Below, one piece after another: positions 1 through 9,154 of a stretch of 64,000 nucleotides of DNA. Made by a program: the position numbers and the translations under genes. The notes beneath the pieces are model-generated. The model was not told where the DNA came from. It did not search any database and saw only the letters and a list, made by a program, of their open reading frames with translations. Each line of letters opens with the position of its first letter. Position 1 is the stretch's first letter. The DNA is from CAYTZH01 sp964442285 (GTDB lineage Bacteria; Myxococcota_A; UBA9160; JAFDET01), in the NCBI GenBank assembly GCA_964442285.1, contig CAYTZH010000008.1, positions 62,001 through 126,000 on the forward strand, written 5' to 3'.

Positions 1-338
1 AGAGCGCCCTCGTGTACAGCCTCTCCGCCGGGGGTGCCTTCCTCGAGACGCCGCGGCCGTCGGGCCGCGGGGTGGGGGTCCAGCTCGAGCTCTCCCTGCC
101 GGACCACGAGGTGGAGACCGCGGCGCGTGTGCTCTACACGAACGTGCCGGGAAACCTCCAGCGGGAGAACCTGCCCGTCGGGATGGCGGTGGCCTTCGAG
201 GAGCTCGAGCCGGGCACCGAGTGGGCCATCGCCCACTGCGTGGCCACCGCGGCGGCGGGTCTCGAGGTGAGCAGCGTGCGCGCCGCCCGCGGCCGCCAGG
301 ATCGCAGCTGGATCCGCCGCTTCGTCCGCCGGCCCTGA
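1..338 (+). CDS. PilZ-domain protein, C-terminal part (cut by window start)
   Basis: The reading frame is open from the first bases, so the true start lies outside the window and 111 complete codons remain. An SAGGAFLETP stretch matches the second half of the PilZ signature (D/N-x-S-x-x-G), followed by beta-strand-rich sequence with a VGMAVAF strand. The N-terminal RxxxR half of the c-di-GMP site would lie upstream and is not visible. The last 25 residues are basic (RSWIRRFVRRP). PilZ proteins act as c-di-GMP receptors on motility, pilus or polysaccharide systems. Whether this copy binds the nucleotide cannot be judged from the fragment. Confidence 0.7.
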   Translation, partial: SALVYSLSAGGAFLETPRPSGRGVGVQLELSLPDHEVETAARVLYTNVPGNLQRENLPVGMAVAFEELEPGTEWAIAHCVATAAAGLEVSSVRAARGRQDRSWIRRFVRRP

Positions 339-411
339 GCTAGGCTGGCGCCGTGCTCGACTACGGCGGCTCCCGGCCGCAGGATCGAGGCGAGGAGCCC
401 GCACCCACCCC

Positions 412-1542
412 GTGATCGCCCTCGGCCTCGCGAGCTTCTTCGCCTTCGGGGGTCTGCTGGTGCTGGTGGGCGCGAACCAGGCCGCCCTGGCCCACGCGCT
501 GGAGCTCGACCTGGCCGGCACGGGGGGCCTGGCCGCCGCGGTCGCCCTGGGCCTGGGGATCGGGATCGCCGGAAGCGGCCCCGCCGTGGACCGCCTCCCG
601 CGCAGGCCCCTGTACGCGCTGGCCGCGGCCCTCGCCGCCCTCTCGCTGCTGACGGTCCACCCGGCGATGGGCTTCGCCGGAGCATTCCTGCGCCTGGCCG
701 GCGCCGGGATCGGCGCAGGCGTGTTCGAGACACTCCTCAACGCCGTGCTCGCCGAGCGCTACCGGGAGGCCGCCGCACGTCCGCTGACCCTCGTCCACGC
801 GGCGGCAACGGCGGGTGCTGTCGTGGCGCCTCCGTTGATGGGTCTTGCAGGCGCCGCACTCGACTGGACCGCTGCCTTTCGCGGCCTGGGGATCCTCTTC
901 CTCGCGCTCGCAGTCTGGGGCCTGCTCGGCCCGCTGCCGCGCCCCCCGGGCCGGCCGTCGTCCGCATCCGCAGGCGAGCGCCGGGTGCCGCTGCCGGCCC
1001 TGGCCCCCCTGGCGGGCATGGCCGCGCTCTACGTCGGCTTCGAGACGGCGCTCACGGCCTTCGCGGTGCCGTACGCCACGACGGGCCTCGGGCGCGGCGA
1101 GGCGACGGGGCGGACCGCCATCAGCGCCCTCTGGCTCGGGCTGCTGCTGGGGCGGCTCGCCTTCGCCGCCCTCGCCCGCCGGGAGGGCGCGCGGGCGCTG
1201 CCCGCCATGGCCTTCGCCGCCGCGGCCCTGCTGGGGCTGGGAGTGGCGCTCCGCGCGCCCCAGCTCCCGCTCGTGTTCGGCCTGGCCGGGCTCTGCGTGG
1301 GGCCGGTCTTCCCCGTGCTGGTGGCGATGGCCGCGCGCCGGGCTCCCGACGCGGCGGGCACGGCCACCGGCCTGGTCGCCGGCGCGGGCGCCCTGGGCGG
1401 GTTCGCCACCCCGGGCCTCGCCGGCCTCCTCGGCGACGGCCTCGGCCCCACCGCGGCGCTCTCGAGCCTGGTCGCCGTGTGCACCGCCCTCGGCGCCCTC
1501 GCGCTCTGGCCGACCACCTCGAGGGGCCCTGCGCCGGGCTAG
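412..1542 (+). CDS. MFS transporter
   Basis: This 376-residue protein is almost entirely hydrophobic, with about twelve predicted membrane segments. A short basic loop (VDRLPRRPLY) follows the second segment, matching the position of the MFS loop 2-3 motif, and a second basic cluster (LARREG) sits near mid-protein. The start is a GTG; no upstream in-frame start is convincing. It most resembles small sugar- or drug-type MFS permeases, but no substrate can be named. Its stop codon overlaps the stop of the convergent SelO-like gene in a shared CTAG. Confidence 0.8.
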   Translation: MIALGLASFFAFGGLLVLVGANQAALAHALELDLAGTGGLAAAVALGLGIGIAGSGPAVDRLPRRPLYALAAALAALSLLTVHPAMGFAGAFLRLAGAGIGAGVFETLLNAVLAERYREAAARPLTLVHAAATAGAVVAPPLMGLAGAALDWTAAFRGLGILFLALAVWGLLGPLPRPPGRPSSASAGERRVPLPALAPLAGMAALYVGFETALTAFAVPYATTGLGRGEATGRTAISALWLGLLLGRLAFAALARREGARALPAMAFAAAALLGLGVALRAPQLPLVFGLAGLCVGPVFPVLVAMAARRAPDAAGTATGLVAGAGALGGFATPGLAGLLGDGLGPTAALSSLVAVCTALGALALWPTTSRGPAPG

Positions 1543-3344
1543 AGCCCCTCGCGGAAGTGGGCCACGTCCTCGACCAGCCCCTCGAGCAACCGACGCAGGC
1601 GGCGCGAGCGGGGCGCCCGGATCGGGCGCCGGCGGCCCAGGATCGGGCGGCGGTCCTGGTGGTCGAGGAAGGCCTGCACCAGCGGGTAGAGCTCGTCGGG
1701 CGCGAGCCGCGGCCGCTGGCGCAGGATGCGGGCGGTGGCGTGGTCGATGCTGTCGCCGGTGATGCGCCAGCGGGCGTTGATGCGCGCGGAGCGCGCCGCC
1801 AGCGGGCGCAGCACCGCTTCGACGCTGCGGCCCGCGTCCCGGGCCGCCCGCTCCAGCAGCGCCGTGTAGGCAGACTGGAAGACCGAGGCCATGCGGCGGC
1901 GGTGGGGCGTGAGGCGTCGGTCGCGTCGCGAGGCATAGCTCGAGGCGGCCAGCGCCAGGAAGTCCGCCGGCGCCAGCGGGCGCGGGTCGTCGAGGTAGCG
2001 CCCGGGCAGCTCGCGAAGCAGGTCCCGACTGCAGAAGATCGCGTTCCACGACAGCCCGTCGGCCACCCGCACGGGTCCCCGGGCCGCGCGGGCCCGTTCG
2101 AAGTAGGCGTGGGCGCGGCGGAAGCGCGCGACCGCGGCCGCCGACCCCTCCCGGAGTCGCTCCGCCGTGGGTCCGTCGAAGCCCATGCGACCGAGCAGCA
2201 GCCGGTCGCGCTGGGCGGCGTACTCGGTGTCGAAGAGGCGCATCACCGGGTCGTCGGCGAAGGCGGTCAGCGGCCGCTTCCGCCCCTCGCACAGGAAGTC
2301 CCGGATCTGGACGAACTTCTGCACGATCTCCCGGGCCTTGCGCCGCTGCTCCGGAAGGCTGGTGGAGTAGCGATCGGTGTCCTCGAAGCGGTAGGAGCGG
2401 TGGTAGAGACCGAACTGGCGCACCGAGCCGTAGTCGAGGATGGCGCCGTCGGTGAGGACGTTGTCCCCGTCCCAGTCGAGCCAGCAGAAGATGTACTCGG
2501 TCTCGAAACGCGCGGCGGCCCGGGCGAAATCGCGCGCCGCGGCCTCGGCCAGCCAACGCCAGCGGGCGGGTCCCGGCGCGAGCTCGGGCCACTCGCCGTT
2601 GTCGACGCGGCGCGCGCAGTAGAGGTCGGCCACGCCCTGGAGTCGCGCCCGGTCGCCTCGCCGCAGGTGGAGGAAGAAGTGGGATGGGCGGAGCAGGCAG
2701 CGGCTGGCGCGGACCGTGATCGCCAGATCGTCGGGCAGCGCGATCACGGCGAGCACCCGCTCGGTCGCGACGCCGTTGCGGTGGAAGACCTCGCTCATCA
2801 GCGCCGAGCCGATGCCCTCCTCGAGGGCCGCCGTGCCGCAGCCGTAGGAGACCTCGTCGCCGCCGGTCGGGAAGAAGCGTCTCTCGATCGCCGTCGCGGG
2901 ACACAGGCGCGTGACGCCGGTGCCGCAGCTGGAGACGTCCCAGGTCACGCCGCGGTGACGGACGGTCCCGTTCCAGATGCTGCGGCCGTCGCCGGAGCTG
3001 ATCCCTCGCCGGTCCGGGTGTTGGAGCTGCAGATAGCGGGTGGCCATGAACGGGTGGGGGAGCCGGTCCCGGGGCGACACCCGCAGGCCGTGCGCCCGAT
3101 CCCACTCGTTGACGATCACCAGGCAGAACGTGTCGAGCACCGCCCGCGCCAGCTCCGCATCCAGGCGGCCCGGCTGATCGCGGGGCACGAGGCCCATCTC
3201 CCGCGCCAGGTCGAAGTTGAACCAGGCGACCCGCCCGTCCCGCCGGCGACGGGCCGGGTAGTCGACGTAGCCATCCGGAACCGCCTCGCGGAACGGATGG
3301 CGCCCATCGATCTGGCGGAAGCGCGAATAGGCCGACGGCGCCAA
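1539..3344 (-). CDS. Divergent SelO/YdiU-family protein (pseudokinase-fold, putative protein AMPylase)
   Basis: SelO proteins have a kinase fold but transfer AMP to protein hydroxyls. Here the GDGRS stretch, the SYGCGTAALEEGIGSALMSE helix and, near residues 285-305, DGDNVLTDGAILDYG align with the SelO metal/AMP segment N-T-D-N-x5-G-x3-D-Y-G. By eye, the usual D-x-Q-x-K-G lysine is replaced (WDVSSCG), so this is a remote member and may bind nucleotide differently. The chosen TTG start follows a G-rich Shine-Dalgarno and gives 601 residues. GTG codons at 3446 and 3455 are in-frame alternatives. SelO proteins are usually about 480 residues, so the C-terminal Arg-rich 120 residues are extra. It is divergent from a LysR gene, which may control it. 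Confidence 0.65.
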   Translation of the reverse strand: MAPSAYSRFRQIDGRHPFREAVPDGYVDYPARRRRDGRVAWFNFDLAREMGLVPRDQPGRLDAELARAVLDTFCLVIVNEWDRAHGLRVSPRDRLPHPFMATRYLQLQHPDRRGISSGDGRSIWNGTVRHRGVTWDVSSCGTGVTRLCPATAIERRFFPTGGDEVSYGCGTAALEEGIGSALMSEVFHRNGVATERVLAVIALPDDLAITVRASRCLLRPSHFFLHLRRGDRARLQGVADLYCARRVDNGEWPELAPGPARWRWLAEAAARDFARAAARFETEYIFCWLDWDGDNVLTDGAILDYGSVRQFGLYHRSYRFEDTDRYSTSLPEQRRKAREIVQKFVQIRDFLCEGRKRPLTAFADDPVMRLFDTEYAAQRDRLLLGRMGFDGPTAERLREGSAAAVARFRRAHAYFERARAARGPVRVADGLSWNAIFCSRDLLRELPGRYLDDPRPLAPADFLALAASSYASRRDRRLTPHRRRMASVFQSAYTALLERAARDAGRSVEAVLRPLAARSARINARWRITGDSIDHATARILRQRPRLAPDELYPLVQAFLDHQDRRPILGRRRPIRAPRSRRLRRLLEGLVEDVAHFREGL

Positions 3345-3507
3345 CGGGACCCCCCGCGAGGCGGAATCGTCCGCCCCGCGGGGTTCCTTGAGCGGTCGGC
3401 GGCTCCGCAGCCTCGCCCTGCGCTTGCGCGCATTCGGGAAGCCCACGCCGTGCACCGAAGCCCTGGAAACGCCTTGTTCTCCAGCTCGACCGTGCAACAA
3501 TGCACAC

Positions 3508-4425
3508 GTGAGCCAGGGAGCCACGAGCCCGACCGACTGGGATGATCTCCGGCTCTTTCTTGCCGTCGCCCGCACCGGGTCGCTTTCCGGAGCGGCCCGC
3601 GAGCTGGGCCTGAACCACTCGACCCTCTCCCGGCGGGTCGGGCGCCTGGAGGAGCGCCTCGGGGCGCGCCTGTTCGAGCGCCTCCCCGGCGGCTGGCTCA
3701 CCACCCCCGACGGCGACGCCATGCTCGCCACCGCGAGCCGGGTGGAGGAGGAGATGCTCACCCTGGACCGGGCGCTCCACGGGCGGGACGCGCGCCTGTC
3801 CGGCAGCCTGCGGGTGGCCGTTCCCGACCTGGTGGGACAGCGGATGATGGACCACTTCGCCGCGTTCTCCGCGGCCTACCCGGGCATCCGGCTCGAGATC
3901 GCCGCGGGCAACGTTCCCGTGAACCTCACCCAGCGCGAGGCCGACGTCGCCCTGCGCGGTACCGCGAGCCCGCCGGAGACGTTGATCGGCCGGCGTCTGG
4001 CCCAGCTGGGCGTGAGGCTGTTCGCCGGCCGGCGCTATCTCGCCGAGCGTCCCGCCTCCCTGCCCCTGACCGAGCACGCCTGGATCGGGTGGGACGACAG
4101 CATGGCGACCCTTCCCACCGAGCGCTGGCTGCGGGAGCAGGTTCCCGTCGACCGCGTCCGGGTGCGCGTGAACAGTGCCATATGTCAGCTCGAGGCGTGC
4201 CGCGCCGGCATGGGCGTGACGGCCATGCTGTGCCTGCTGGGGGACGCCGAGCCCGAGCTCGCGCGGCTGCCGGGCGACCACCCCACCTGGCAGTACCCCT
4301 TCTGGCTGCTGACCCACCGGGACCTGCGCCGCACCGCCCGGGTCCGCGCCTTCATGGACTTCATCACCGAGGGGATCCGCGCGGACCTCGATCTGCTGGA
4401 AGGGCGAAGGCCCCGACCCGACTGA
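3508..4425 (+). CDS. LysR-family transcriptional regulator
   Basis: This 305-residue protein has the usual LysR length. Residues about 10-70 carry the winged HTH (FLAVARTGSLSGAARELGLN followed by STLSRRVGRLEERLGARLFER), and the rest is a periplasmic-binding-like effector domain. The GTG start at 3508 places the HTH at the normal distance from the N-terminus. Upstream, GTGC-N6-GCAC (3492-3505) is a small inverted repeat close to the start and could be part of an autoregulatory site. The gene is divergent from the SelO-like gene and ends 3 bp before the convergent MaoC gene. The effector is unknown. Confidence 0.88.
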   Translation: MSQGATSPTDWDDLRLFLAVARTGSLSGAARELGLNHSTLSRRVGRLEERLGARLFERLPGGWLTTPDGDAMLATASRVEEEMLTLDRALHGRDARLSGSLRVAVPDLVGQRMMDHFAAFSAAYPGIRLEIAAGNVPVNLTQREADVALRGTASPPETLIGRRLAQLGVRLFAGRRYLAERPASLPLTEHAWIGWDDSMATLPTERWLREQVPVDRVRVRVNSAICQLEACRAGMGVTAMLCLLGDAEPELARLPGDHPTWQYPFWLLTHRDLRRTARVRAFMDFITEGIRADLDLLEGRRPRPD

Positions 4426-4428
4426 CGC

Positions 4429-4911
4429 TCAGGCGTAGATCAGGCGCGTCAGCGTGTCCGCGACACAGCCCGGCTTCGGCTCACCCTCGATCTCGACGGT
4501 CACCCGCTGGACGAGCTGGATCGTGGTCGGGTTCTTCAGCTCGGCTGACACCATCTCGCGACGGGCGCGTATGCGGGAATCCACCTTCACCGGCGAGGGG
4601 AAGCGGACCTTGTCCAGGCCGTAGTTCACGCCCATCACGACGCCCTCGTAGGCCTTCGGGTCGCAGACGGGGACCGTCTTGCCCAGGTGCACCACCAGGG
4701 ACAGGGTCAGGAAGCCGTGGGCGATGGTCACCTTGTACGGGGAGAGCTGCGCCGACTTCTCGGGGTCCACGTGGATGAACTGGTGGTCCAGGGTCGCGTC
4801 GGCGAAGGCGTCGATCTGCTTCTGATCGATGGTGTGCCACTCGCCCACGCCGTCCTCCTGGCCCACGTGCTCGCGGAAGATCTCGATCGCCGCCTCGGCC
4901 TTGCTCGACAT
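4429..4911 (-). CDS. MaoC/NodN-like hot-dog dehydratase
   Basis: This 160-residue single hot-dog protein carries FADATLDHQFIHVDPEKS, matching the NodN-like variant of the MaoC hydratase motif with the catalytic Asp and His of (R)-enoyl-CoA hydratases. TIAHGFLTLSL follows, as in the family. It probably hydrates a 2-enoyl-CoA or related thioester in the cytoplasm. It starts 13 bp after the LLM flavoprotein gene, with a good AGGAGG-type site, so the two are likely cotranscribed. The native acyl chain is unknown. Confidence 0.88.
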   Translation of the reverse strand: MSSKAEAAIEIFREHVGQEDGVGEWHTIDQKQIDAFADATLDHQFIHVDPEKSAQLSPYKVTIAHGFLTLSLVVHLGKTVPVCDPKAYEGVVMGVNYGLDKVRFPSPVKVDSRIRARREMVSAELKNPTTIQLVQRVTVEIEGEPKPGCVADTLTRLIYA

Positions 4912-4924
4912 GTCGCCGGTCCTC

Positions 4925-6211
4925 CTAGCGCTCTGCCGGATCCGACAGGGGCACGGTCAGTCCGCTCCCCCCCTGGACCCCGGCCGCCCGCTTGCGCTCC
5001 TCCTCGGGCAGCTGCTGCACGATCTGACGTCCCAGCGCCTCGAGCACCGGGATCTGGTCGTCCTCCAGGCTCGGCATCCGGGACTTGCGGGCCAGGGCCT
5101 GCTCGACGCTCGGCGCCAGCTCGCTGGCCTTCGTCTCGGCCCGCCCCGCCTCGCGCTCCACGAACTCCGGCATCACCTCCTGGGCGAAGAGCTCGAGCGA
5201 CTCGCAGATGTGGTCGTGGCGGTTCTTGCCGCCCTGCTGGATGAAGATCACCTGGTCGACGCCCGCCTCCTCGAAGCTGCGGAGATGCGCCCGGAGCTGG
5301 TCGGGCGTGCCGATGCCGCGGTTCCCGCCCGCCTCCGGCAGCGAGTCGCGCGCGGCCTCGAAGCGCTGCCAGATGTCGGTCCGGCCCGGCTTGTGGGATC
5401 CGAAGATGTAGTGGTGGCCCAGTGCGAAGCCGAAGAAGCGGAAGCCGTCCTCGCCGCGACGCCGGGCCTCGGCCTCGTCCGGGTGGCACGAGAAGCCCGT
5501 CACCATGGCGATGTTGGCGTTGACCGTGTGGCCGATGGGCGCGCACTCCCGGCGGATGATGTCGTAGTACTCGTCGACCCACTTGCGGGCCTCGCTCGGA
5601 TCGACGAAGGCGAAGGTGAGCGCGCCCATCCCGAGCTTCGCCGCCAGGTGGATCGTACTGCGGTTGGAGCAGGCGACCCAGAGCGGCGGGTGCGGCTTCT
5701 GGACCGGCTTGGGCACCACGTTGCGGCAGGGCATGGAGAAGAACTCGCCCTCGAAGCCCGGGTACGGGTCCATGACCATCATGTTGCAGGCCTGCTCCAC
5801 GGACTCGCGCCACATCTCGCGCTTGCGGTCGACCGCCACGCCGAAGCCGCCCAGCTCCGCCAGGGAGGACGACTCCCCGGTGCCGAAGTCGACCCGGCCG
5901 CGCGAGACGAGGTCGAGCGTGGCGATGCGCTCGGCGACCCGGGCGGGATGGTTGTAGCCGGGCGGCATCAGCACGATGCCGTGGCCCAGGCGGATCCGGC
6001 GCGTGCGCTGGGAGCAGGCCGCGAGGAAGACCTCCGGCGCCGCGGAGTGGGAGTACTCCTCGAGGAAGTGGTGCTCCACCTCCCAGGCGTAGTCGAGGCC
6101 CAGCCGGTCGGCAAGCTCCACCTGGTCGAGGGCCTCGTGGAACAGGTGCTCCTCGTCGCCCTCCGCCCAGGGACGCGGAAGCTGGTGCTCGTAGAAGATC
6201 CCGAACTTCAT
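4925..6211 (-). CDS. LLM-class flavin-dependent oxidoreductase
   Basis: This 428-residue bacterial-luciferase-like monooxygenase starts MKFGIFYEHQLPRPW and carries the family elements EVEHHFLEEYS, LGHGIVLMPPGYNHPARVAERIATLD and GRVDFGTGES. These segments form the TIM barrel and F420/FMNH2 pocket. Such enzymes oxidise a wide range of substrates, and large paralog sets are common in actinobacteria and in deltaproteobacterial lipid degraders. The C-terminal 90 residues, charged and alpha-helical, extend beyond the barrel. It is followed by the MaoC dehydratase gene, suggesting a thioester or aldehyde substrate, which is inference only. Confidence 0.88.
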   Translation of the reverse strand: MKFGIFYEHQLPRPWAEGDEEHLFHEALDQVELADRLGLDYAWEVEHHFLEEYSHSAAPEVFLAACSQRTRRIRLGHGIVLMPPGYNHPARVAERIATLDLVSRGRVDFGTGESSSLAELGGFGVAVDRKREMWRESVEQACNMMVMDPYPGFEGEFFSMPCRNVVPKPVQKPHPPLWVACSNRSTIHLAAKLGMGALTFAFVDPSEARKWVDEYYDIIRRECAPIGHTVNANIAMVTGFSCHPDEAEARRRGEDGFRFFGFALGHHYIFGSHKPGRTDIWQRFEAARDSLPEAGGNRGIGTPDQLRAHLRSFEEAGVDQVIFIQQGGKNRHDHICESLELFAQEVMPEFVEREAGRAETKASELAPSVEQALARKSRMPSLEDDQIPVLEALGRQIVQQLPEEERKRAAGVQGGSGLTVPLSDPAER

Positions 6212-6370
6212 GGCCGTGGGGCTCCGGTCCGGCCCGCCGCCGCGAGTCTACCGCGGCGGCGCAGCGCGCGAAATTCCGCGGCTCGCGCCTCGGAACGCGC
6301 TGAAACCTCGGGAGGCCCTCCGGAATCGGAGACCTGCCGCAAGGGGAGTGCGCGGAGGAAGGAGGCTCCC

Positions 6371-7138
6371 GTGCCGCTTGATGTCGCCCGTTGTCCGTCT
6401 CGCGCCGACGCGGCGCCGACCCCGACCGAGGTCCTCGACGAGCTCCACCCGAAGGACGCCGAGGGCCTGGTGGGCTGGGCCGCTGAGGCCCACCGCGAGG
6501 GCCTGGTGCTGAGCACGAGCTTCGGGATCCAGTCCGCCGTGCTCCTCCACCTGGCCACACGGGTCGTCACGAGGATTCCGGTGATCTGGATCGACACGGG
6601 GTACCTGCCCGCCGAGACCTACCGCTACGCCGAGACACTGCGAGAGCGGCTCGACCTGAACCTCGTGGTCGCCCAGGCCGAGCTGAGCCCGGCGCGGATG
6701 GAGGCCCTCCACGGACGGCTCTGGGAGAGCCGCGCCGTGGCCGACCTGGACCGCTACGACCGCATCCGCAAGGTCGAGCCCATGAACCGGACCCTCGCCG
6801 CGCTCGGCGCCACCGGCTGGCTCTCGGGACTCCGCGCCGAGCAGACGGCCCATCGCCGGCGGCTGGCGCGGATCGGCGAGCAGGGAGGACGCGCGAAGAT
6901 CCTGCCGATCCTCCACTGGAACCGCCGCGACGTGTTCCGCTACCTGACCGAGCACGGGCTGCCGCAGCACCCGCTCTTCGAGCAGGGCTACGCCACGGTG
7001 GGTGACTGGCACGCGAGTCGACCGCAGACCGTCGGCGACGGCCACGAGCGCGACACCCGCTTCGGCGGCCTCAAGCAGGAGTGCGGTCTGCACCTGGACG
7101 ACGCCGAGGCCGCCAGCCTCGACTCGAGCCGCCTCTAG
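6371..7138 (+). CDS. cysH: Phosphoadenylyl-sulfate (PAPS) reductase
   Basis: CysH reduces PAPS to sulfite in assimilatory sulfate reduction, using thioredoxin. The 255-residue protein shows the nucleotide-binding LSTSFGIQSAV loop near residue 44, WIDTGYLPAETY, YDRIRKVEPMNR and the C-terminal ECGLH catalytic cysteine motif. The paired cysteines that ligate the 4Fe-4S cluster of APS reductases are absent at the YDRIRKVEP position, so PAPS is the likely substrate. The GTG start is preceded by GAGGAAGGAGG at good spacing. No cysDNC or cysI lies nearby. Its stop overlaps the convergent redoxin gene stop in CTAG. Confidence 0.92.
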   Translation: MPLDVARCPSRADAAPTPTEVLDELHPKDAEGLVGWAAEAHREGLVLSTSFGIQSAVLLHLATRVVTRIPVIWIDTGYLPAETYRYAETLRERLDLNLVVAQAELSPARMEALHGRLWESRAVADLDRYDRIRKVEPMNRTLAALGATGWLSGLRAEQTAHRRRLARIGEQGGRAKILPILHWNRRDVFRYLTEHGLPQHPLFEQGYATVGDWHASRPQTVGDGHERDTRFGGLKQECGLHLDDAEAASLDSSRL

Positions 7139-8898
7139 GGCGCGCCGGCCCGACTCGCCGTCTTCGCCGGATCGTCCACGCGGTAGAGGAAATACCCGAA
7201 GAGCATCTCGTCGAAGGACTGCTCGCCGTAGTACACCCAGCGCCCCGGGTCGGGATTGGCGGGGTTGGCGGCGGAGTTGTCGAAGCCGGCTTCCACGACC
7301 AGGCGCGTCCCGGCGGGCAGCCTCCGCGGCGGGTCGAGCACGTACTGGTGCTGCCAGTTGAAGTCGTAGCGCGGCACCGAGAGCAGGGTCTCGCGCCGGC
7401 CGTCCGGCAGCTGCGCCTCGATCCGCATGCGCTTGCCCCGGTAGTGCATGTGGGGCGTCAGCCGATACAGGACGATGTCGCGCTCCAGCTCCCGCACGGC
7501 GCCGGCCGCGTGGTCGCGAGCCCCCGGCGGAATGGCGAAGTCGAAGGAGGCCGCGGCGCCGGTGCGAAGCTCGTGGCGCAGGGGAGCCTGCGACAGGTAG
7601 AGCGCCAGCCGCGGCCGGTCGCTCTCCGGTCGACCGGTCGCGGTGTAGTGGAGCTGGAAGCGGATGCGGGAGCCGGCGGGCAGCCGATAGCCGGCGCCTT
7701 CGGGAAGGAGATGAGGCTCGCGACCCGGAACGTAGGCACCGAACATCCCCCGCGTGAATCGCGGGCCCTCGGTATCCGGAGGGGTCTGGTCGGCCGGATA
7801 GAGAATCCAGGCCAGACCATGGTGCATCACCGCCGGATTGCTCGGCCGCAGGTCGACCCCGCGTACCCAGACCTCTCGTTCGATCGGGAGATCGACCGTC
7901 TCGTACAGGTAGGGGATCACGCCCGTGGCCGGGAGGCGCTGCTCCGGCGCCTCCACCACCAGGTCGGGCGCACCCAGGGCCCACTCGGGTGCCCGCGGCG
8001 CCGGCTTCTCCACCAGCGGATCGGGCCCCTCGCCGCGGGGCGCGCCGGCCTCGATCCACGCCACCAGGGCGCGGCGCTCGTCCGGCGGCAGCGACAGGTC
8101 GTTGCGGAAGCGGCCGAACCGGGGGTCGGCCTGCCACGGCGGCATGCGGCGCGTGCGAAGCACCTCGCGGATCATCGGCGACCAGCCCTGCACGGTGGCG
8201 TGGTCGGTCATGGACCAGGGGGCCACGCCGCCCGGGCGGTGACAGCTCCGGCAGCGCCGGACCAGGATCGGCGCCACCTGGTCCCGATACGAGATCGGCT
8301 CCCCGGTCGCCCGGGCTTCGAGCCGGATCAGGCAGCCGCGCGCCTCGCGCACGGGTTGCCGAATCTCGCGGCCGGCCAGCAGGGCGTCGAGGGCATCGCG
8401 GAGGTAGCGGGCCCGCGCGGGCCGCTCGGTCGCGTAGTCGAGGCGGTCGTCGATCGGACCCCGGTAGCGGATCCGCCAGCCCTCGGGGTCGATGACCAGG
8501 ACCTCCGCGGTCCGCGTCACGCCGAGGGAGCGGGCCACCAGCTGAGCGTCGTCGCGCAGGATCGGCAGGTCGATGCCGAAGGCCCGGGCCTCCTCGGCGA
8601 TCGCGTCCGGGTCGTCCTGGACGCTCGCGTTCAGCATCCAGAACGCGACGCCGCGGGGTGCGTACGCATCGCGGAGGGCCTTGAGCGCGGGCACCGACTT
8701 GCGGGCGATGGGGCAGCCGTTGCCCTGGACGAAGAGGACGACCGCTCGGCGGTCGACCTGGCGGTAGAGCTGGTGGAAGCCGCCGCCGTGGTCGAAGAGG
8801 CCGAAGTCCTCCACCCGATCCGCGGCACGCGCCTCCCCGGAGACGAGCAGGGACGCGAGGCCGAGCAACAGGCCCGCACTCGGGATGGATCGGCGCAT
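7135..8898 (-). CDS. Exported redoxin / cytochrome c / copper monooxygenase-like fusion protein
   Basis: This 587-residue protein begins with a signal peptide (about residues 1-25). A thioredoxin-like redoxin domain follows (about 27-190) with a single-cysteine site, GNGCPIARKSVP. Next is a heme c site C216-R-S-C-H220 with RRMPPW downstream, typical of short c-type cytochrome modules, and then a beta-rich region (about 310-580). That region contains MHHGLAW, FQLHYT and LTPHMHYRGK, whose histidines resemble the copper ligands of type II ascorbate-dependent monooxygenases (PHM/DBM). Proteins with this order occur in Planctomycetes and Myxococcota without a firm function. A periplasmic redox or oxygenase role is inferred. 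Confidence 0.75.
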   Translation of the reverse strand: MRRSIPSAGLLLGLASLLVSGEARAADRVEDFGLFDHGGGFHQLYRQVDRRAVVLFVQGNGCPIARKSVPALKALRDAYAPRGVAFWMLNASVQDDPDAIAEEARAFGIDLPILRDDAQLVARSLGVTRTAEVLVIDPEGWRIRYRGPIDDRLDYATERPARARYLRDALDALLAGREIRQPVREARGCLIRLEARATGEPISYRDQVAPILVRRCRSCHRPGGVAPWSMTDHATVQGWSPMIREVLRTRRMPPWQADPRFGRFRNDLSLPPDERRALVAWIEAGAPRGEGPDPLVEKPAPRAPEWALGAPDLVVEAPEQRLPATGVIPYLYETVDLPIEREVWVRGVDLRPSNPAVMHHGLAWILYPADQTPPDTEGPRFTRGMFGAYVPGREPHLLPEGAGYRLPAGSRIRFQLHYTATGRPESDRPRLALYLSQAPLRHELRTGAAASFDFAIPPGARDHAAGAVRELERDIVLYRLTPHMHYRGKRMRIEAQLPDGRRETLLSVPRYDFNWQHQYVLDPPRRLPAGTRLVVEAGFDNSAANPANPDPGRWVYYGEQSFDEMLFGYFLYRVDDPAKTASRAGAP

Positions 8899-8995
8899 GA
8901 CGACTCGCCGCCCAGCCTAGCCTGGCCGGCCCAAGCGCCCAAGAACGCACCCCCCGCGGAGCGCGGGCTCCCGCCACGGGCCCCCGCCAGGCTGG

Positions 8996-9028
8996 AGCGC
9001 GGCGCCCGGAACCTCCGGACGCCGCGCT
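8996..9028. terminator. GC-rich hairpin in the intergenic gap
   Basis: AGCGCGGCG (8996-9004) and CGCCGCGCT (9020-9028) are exact reverse complements around a 15-nt loop that itself holds CCGG/CCGG. It lies in the 256-bp gap between the SDR stop and the redoxin start, so it could end the leftward SDR transcript. No T-tract follows, so an intrinsic terminator is only a possibility. Nothing else recognisable occupies this gap. Confidence 0.3.
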
Positions 9029-9154
9029 CGCTTCCACCTTCGAGAGCGGCTCCAGCGAGTGAAACCGCCGGGGCCAAGACTGCATCTTCGGCAGTCCGGG
9101 AGGGTGTGAAGGAGTTCACAGGGATCGGGTCGGCCAGGCGACCCGTGCGGGGGC

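Noticed and set aside
361..4317. Very long open frames opposite real genes (here 1318 codons; similar ones at 14520-19142, 20495-23533, 25810-29673 and 55174-58392)
   Set aside because: In about 70 percent GC DNA the antisense frames rarely meet stop codons. These translate to Arg/Pro/Gly-rich sequence without motifs and lie over well-supported genes.
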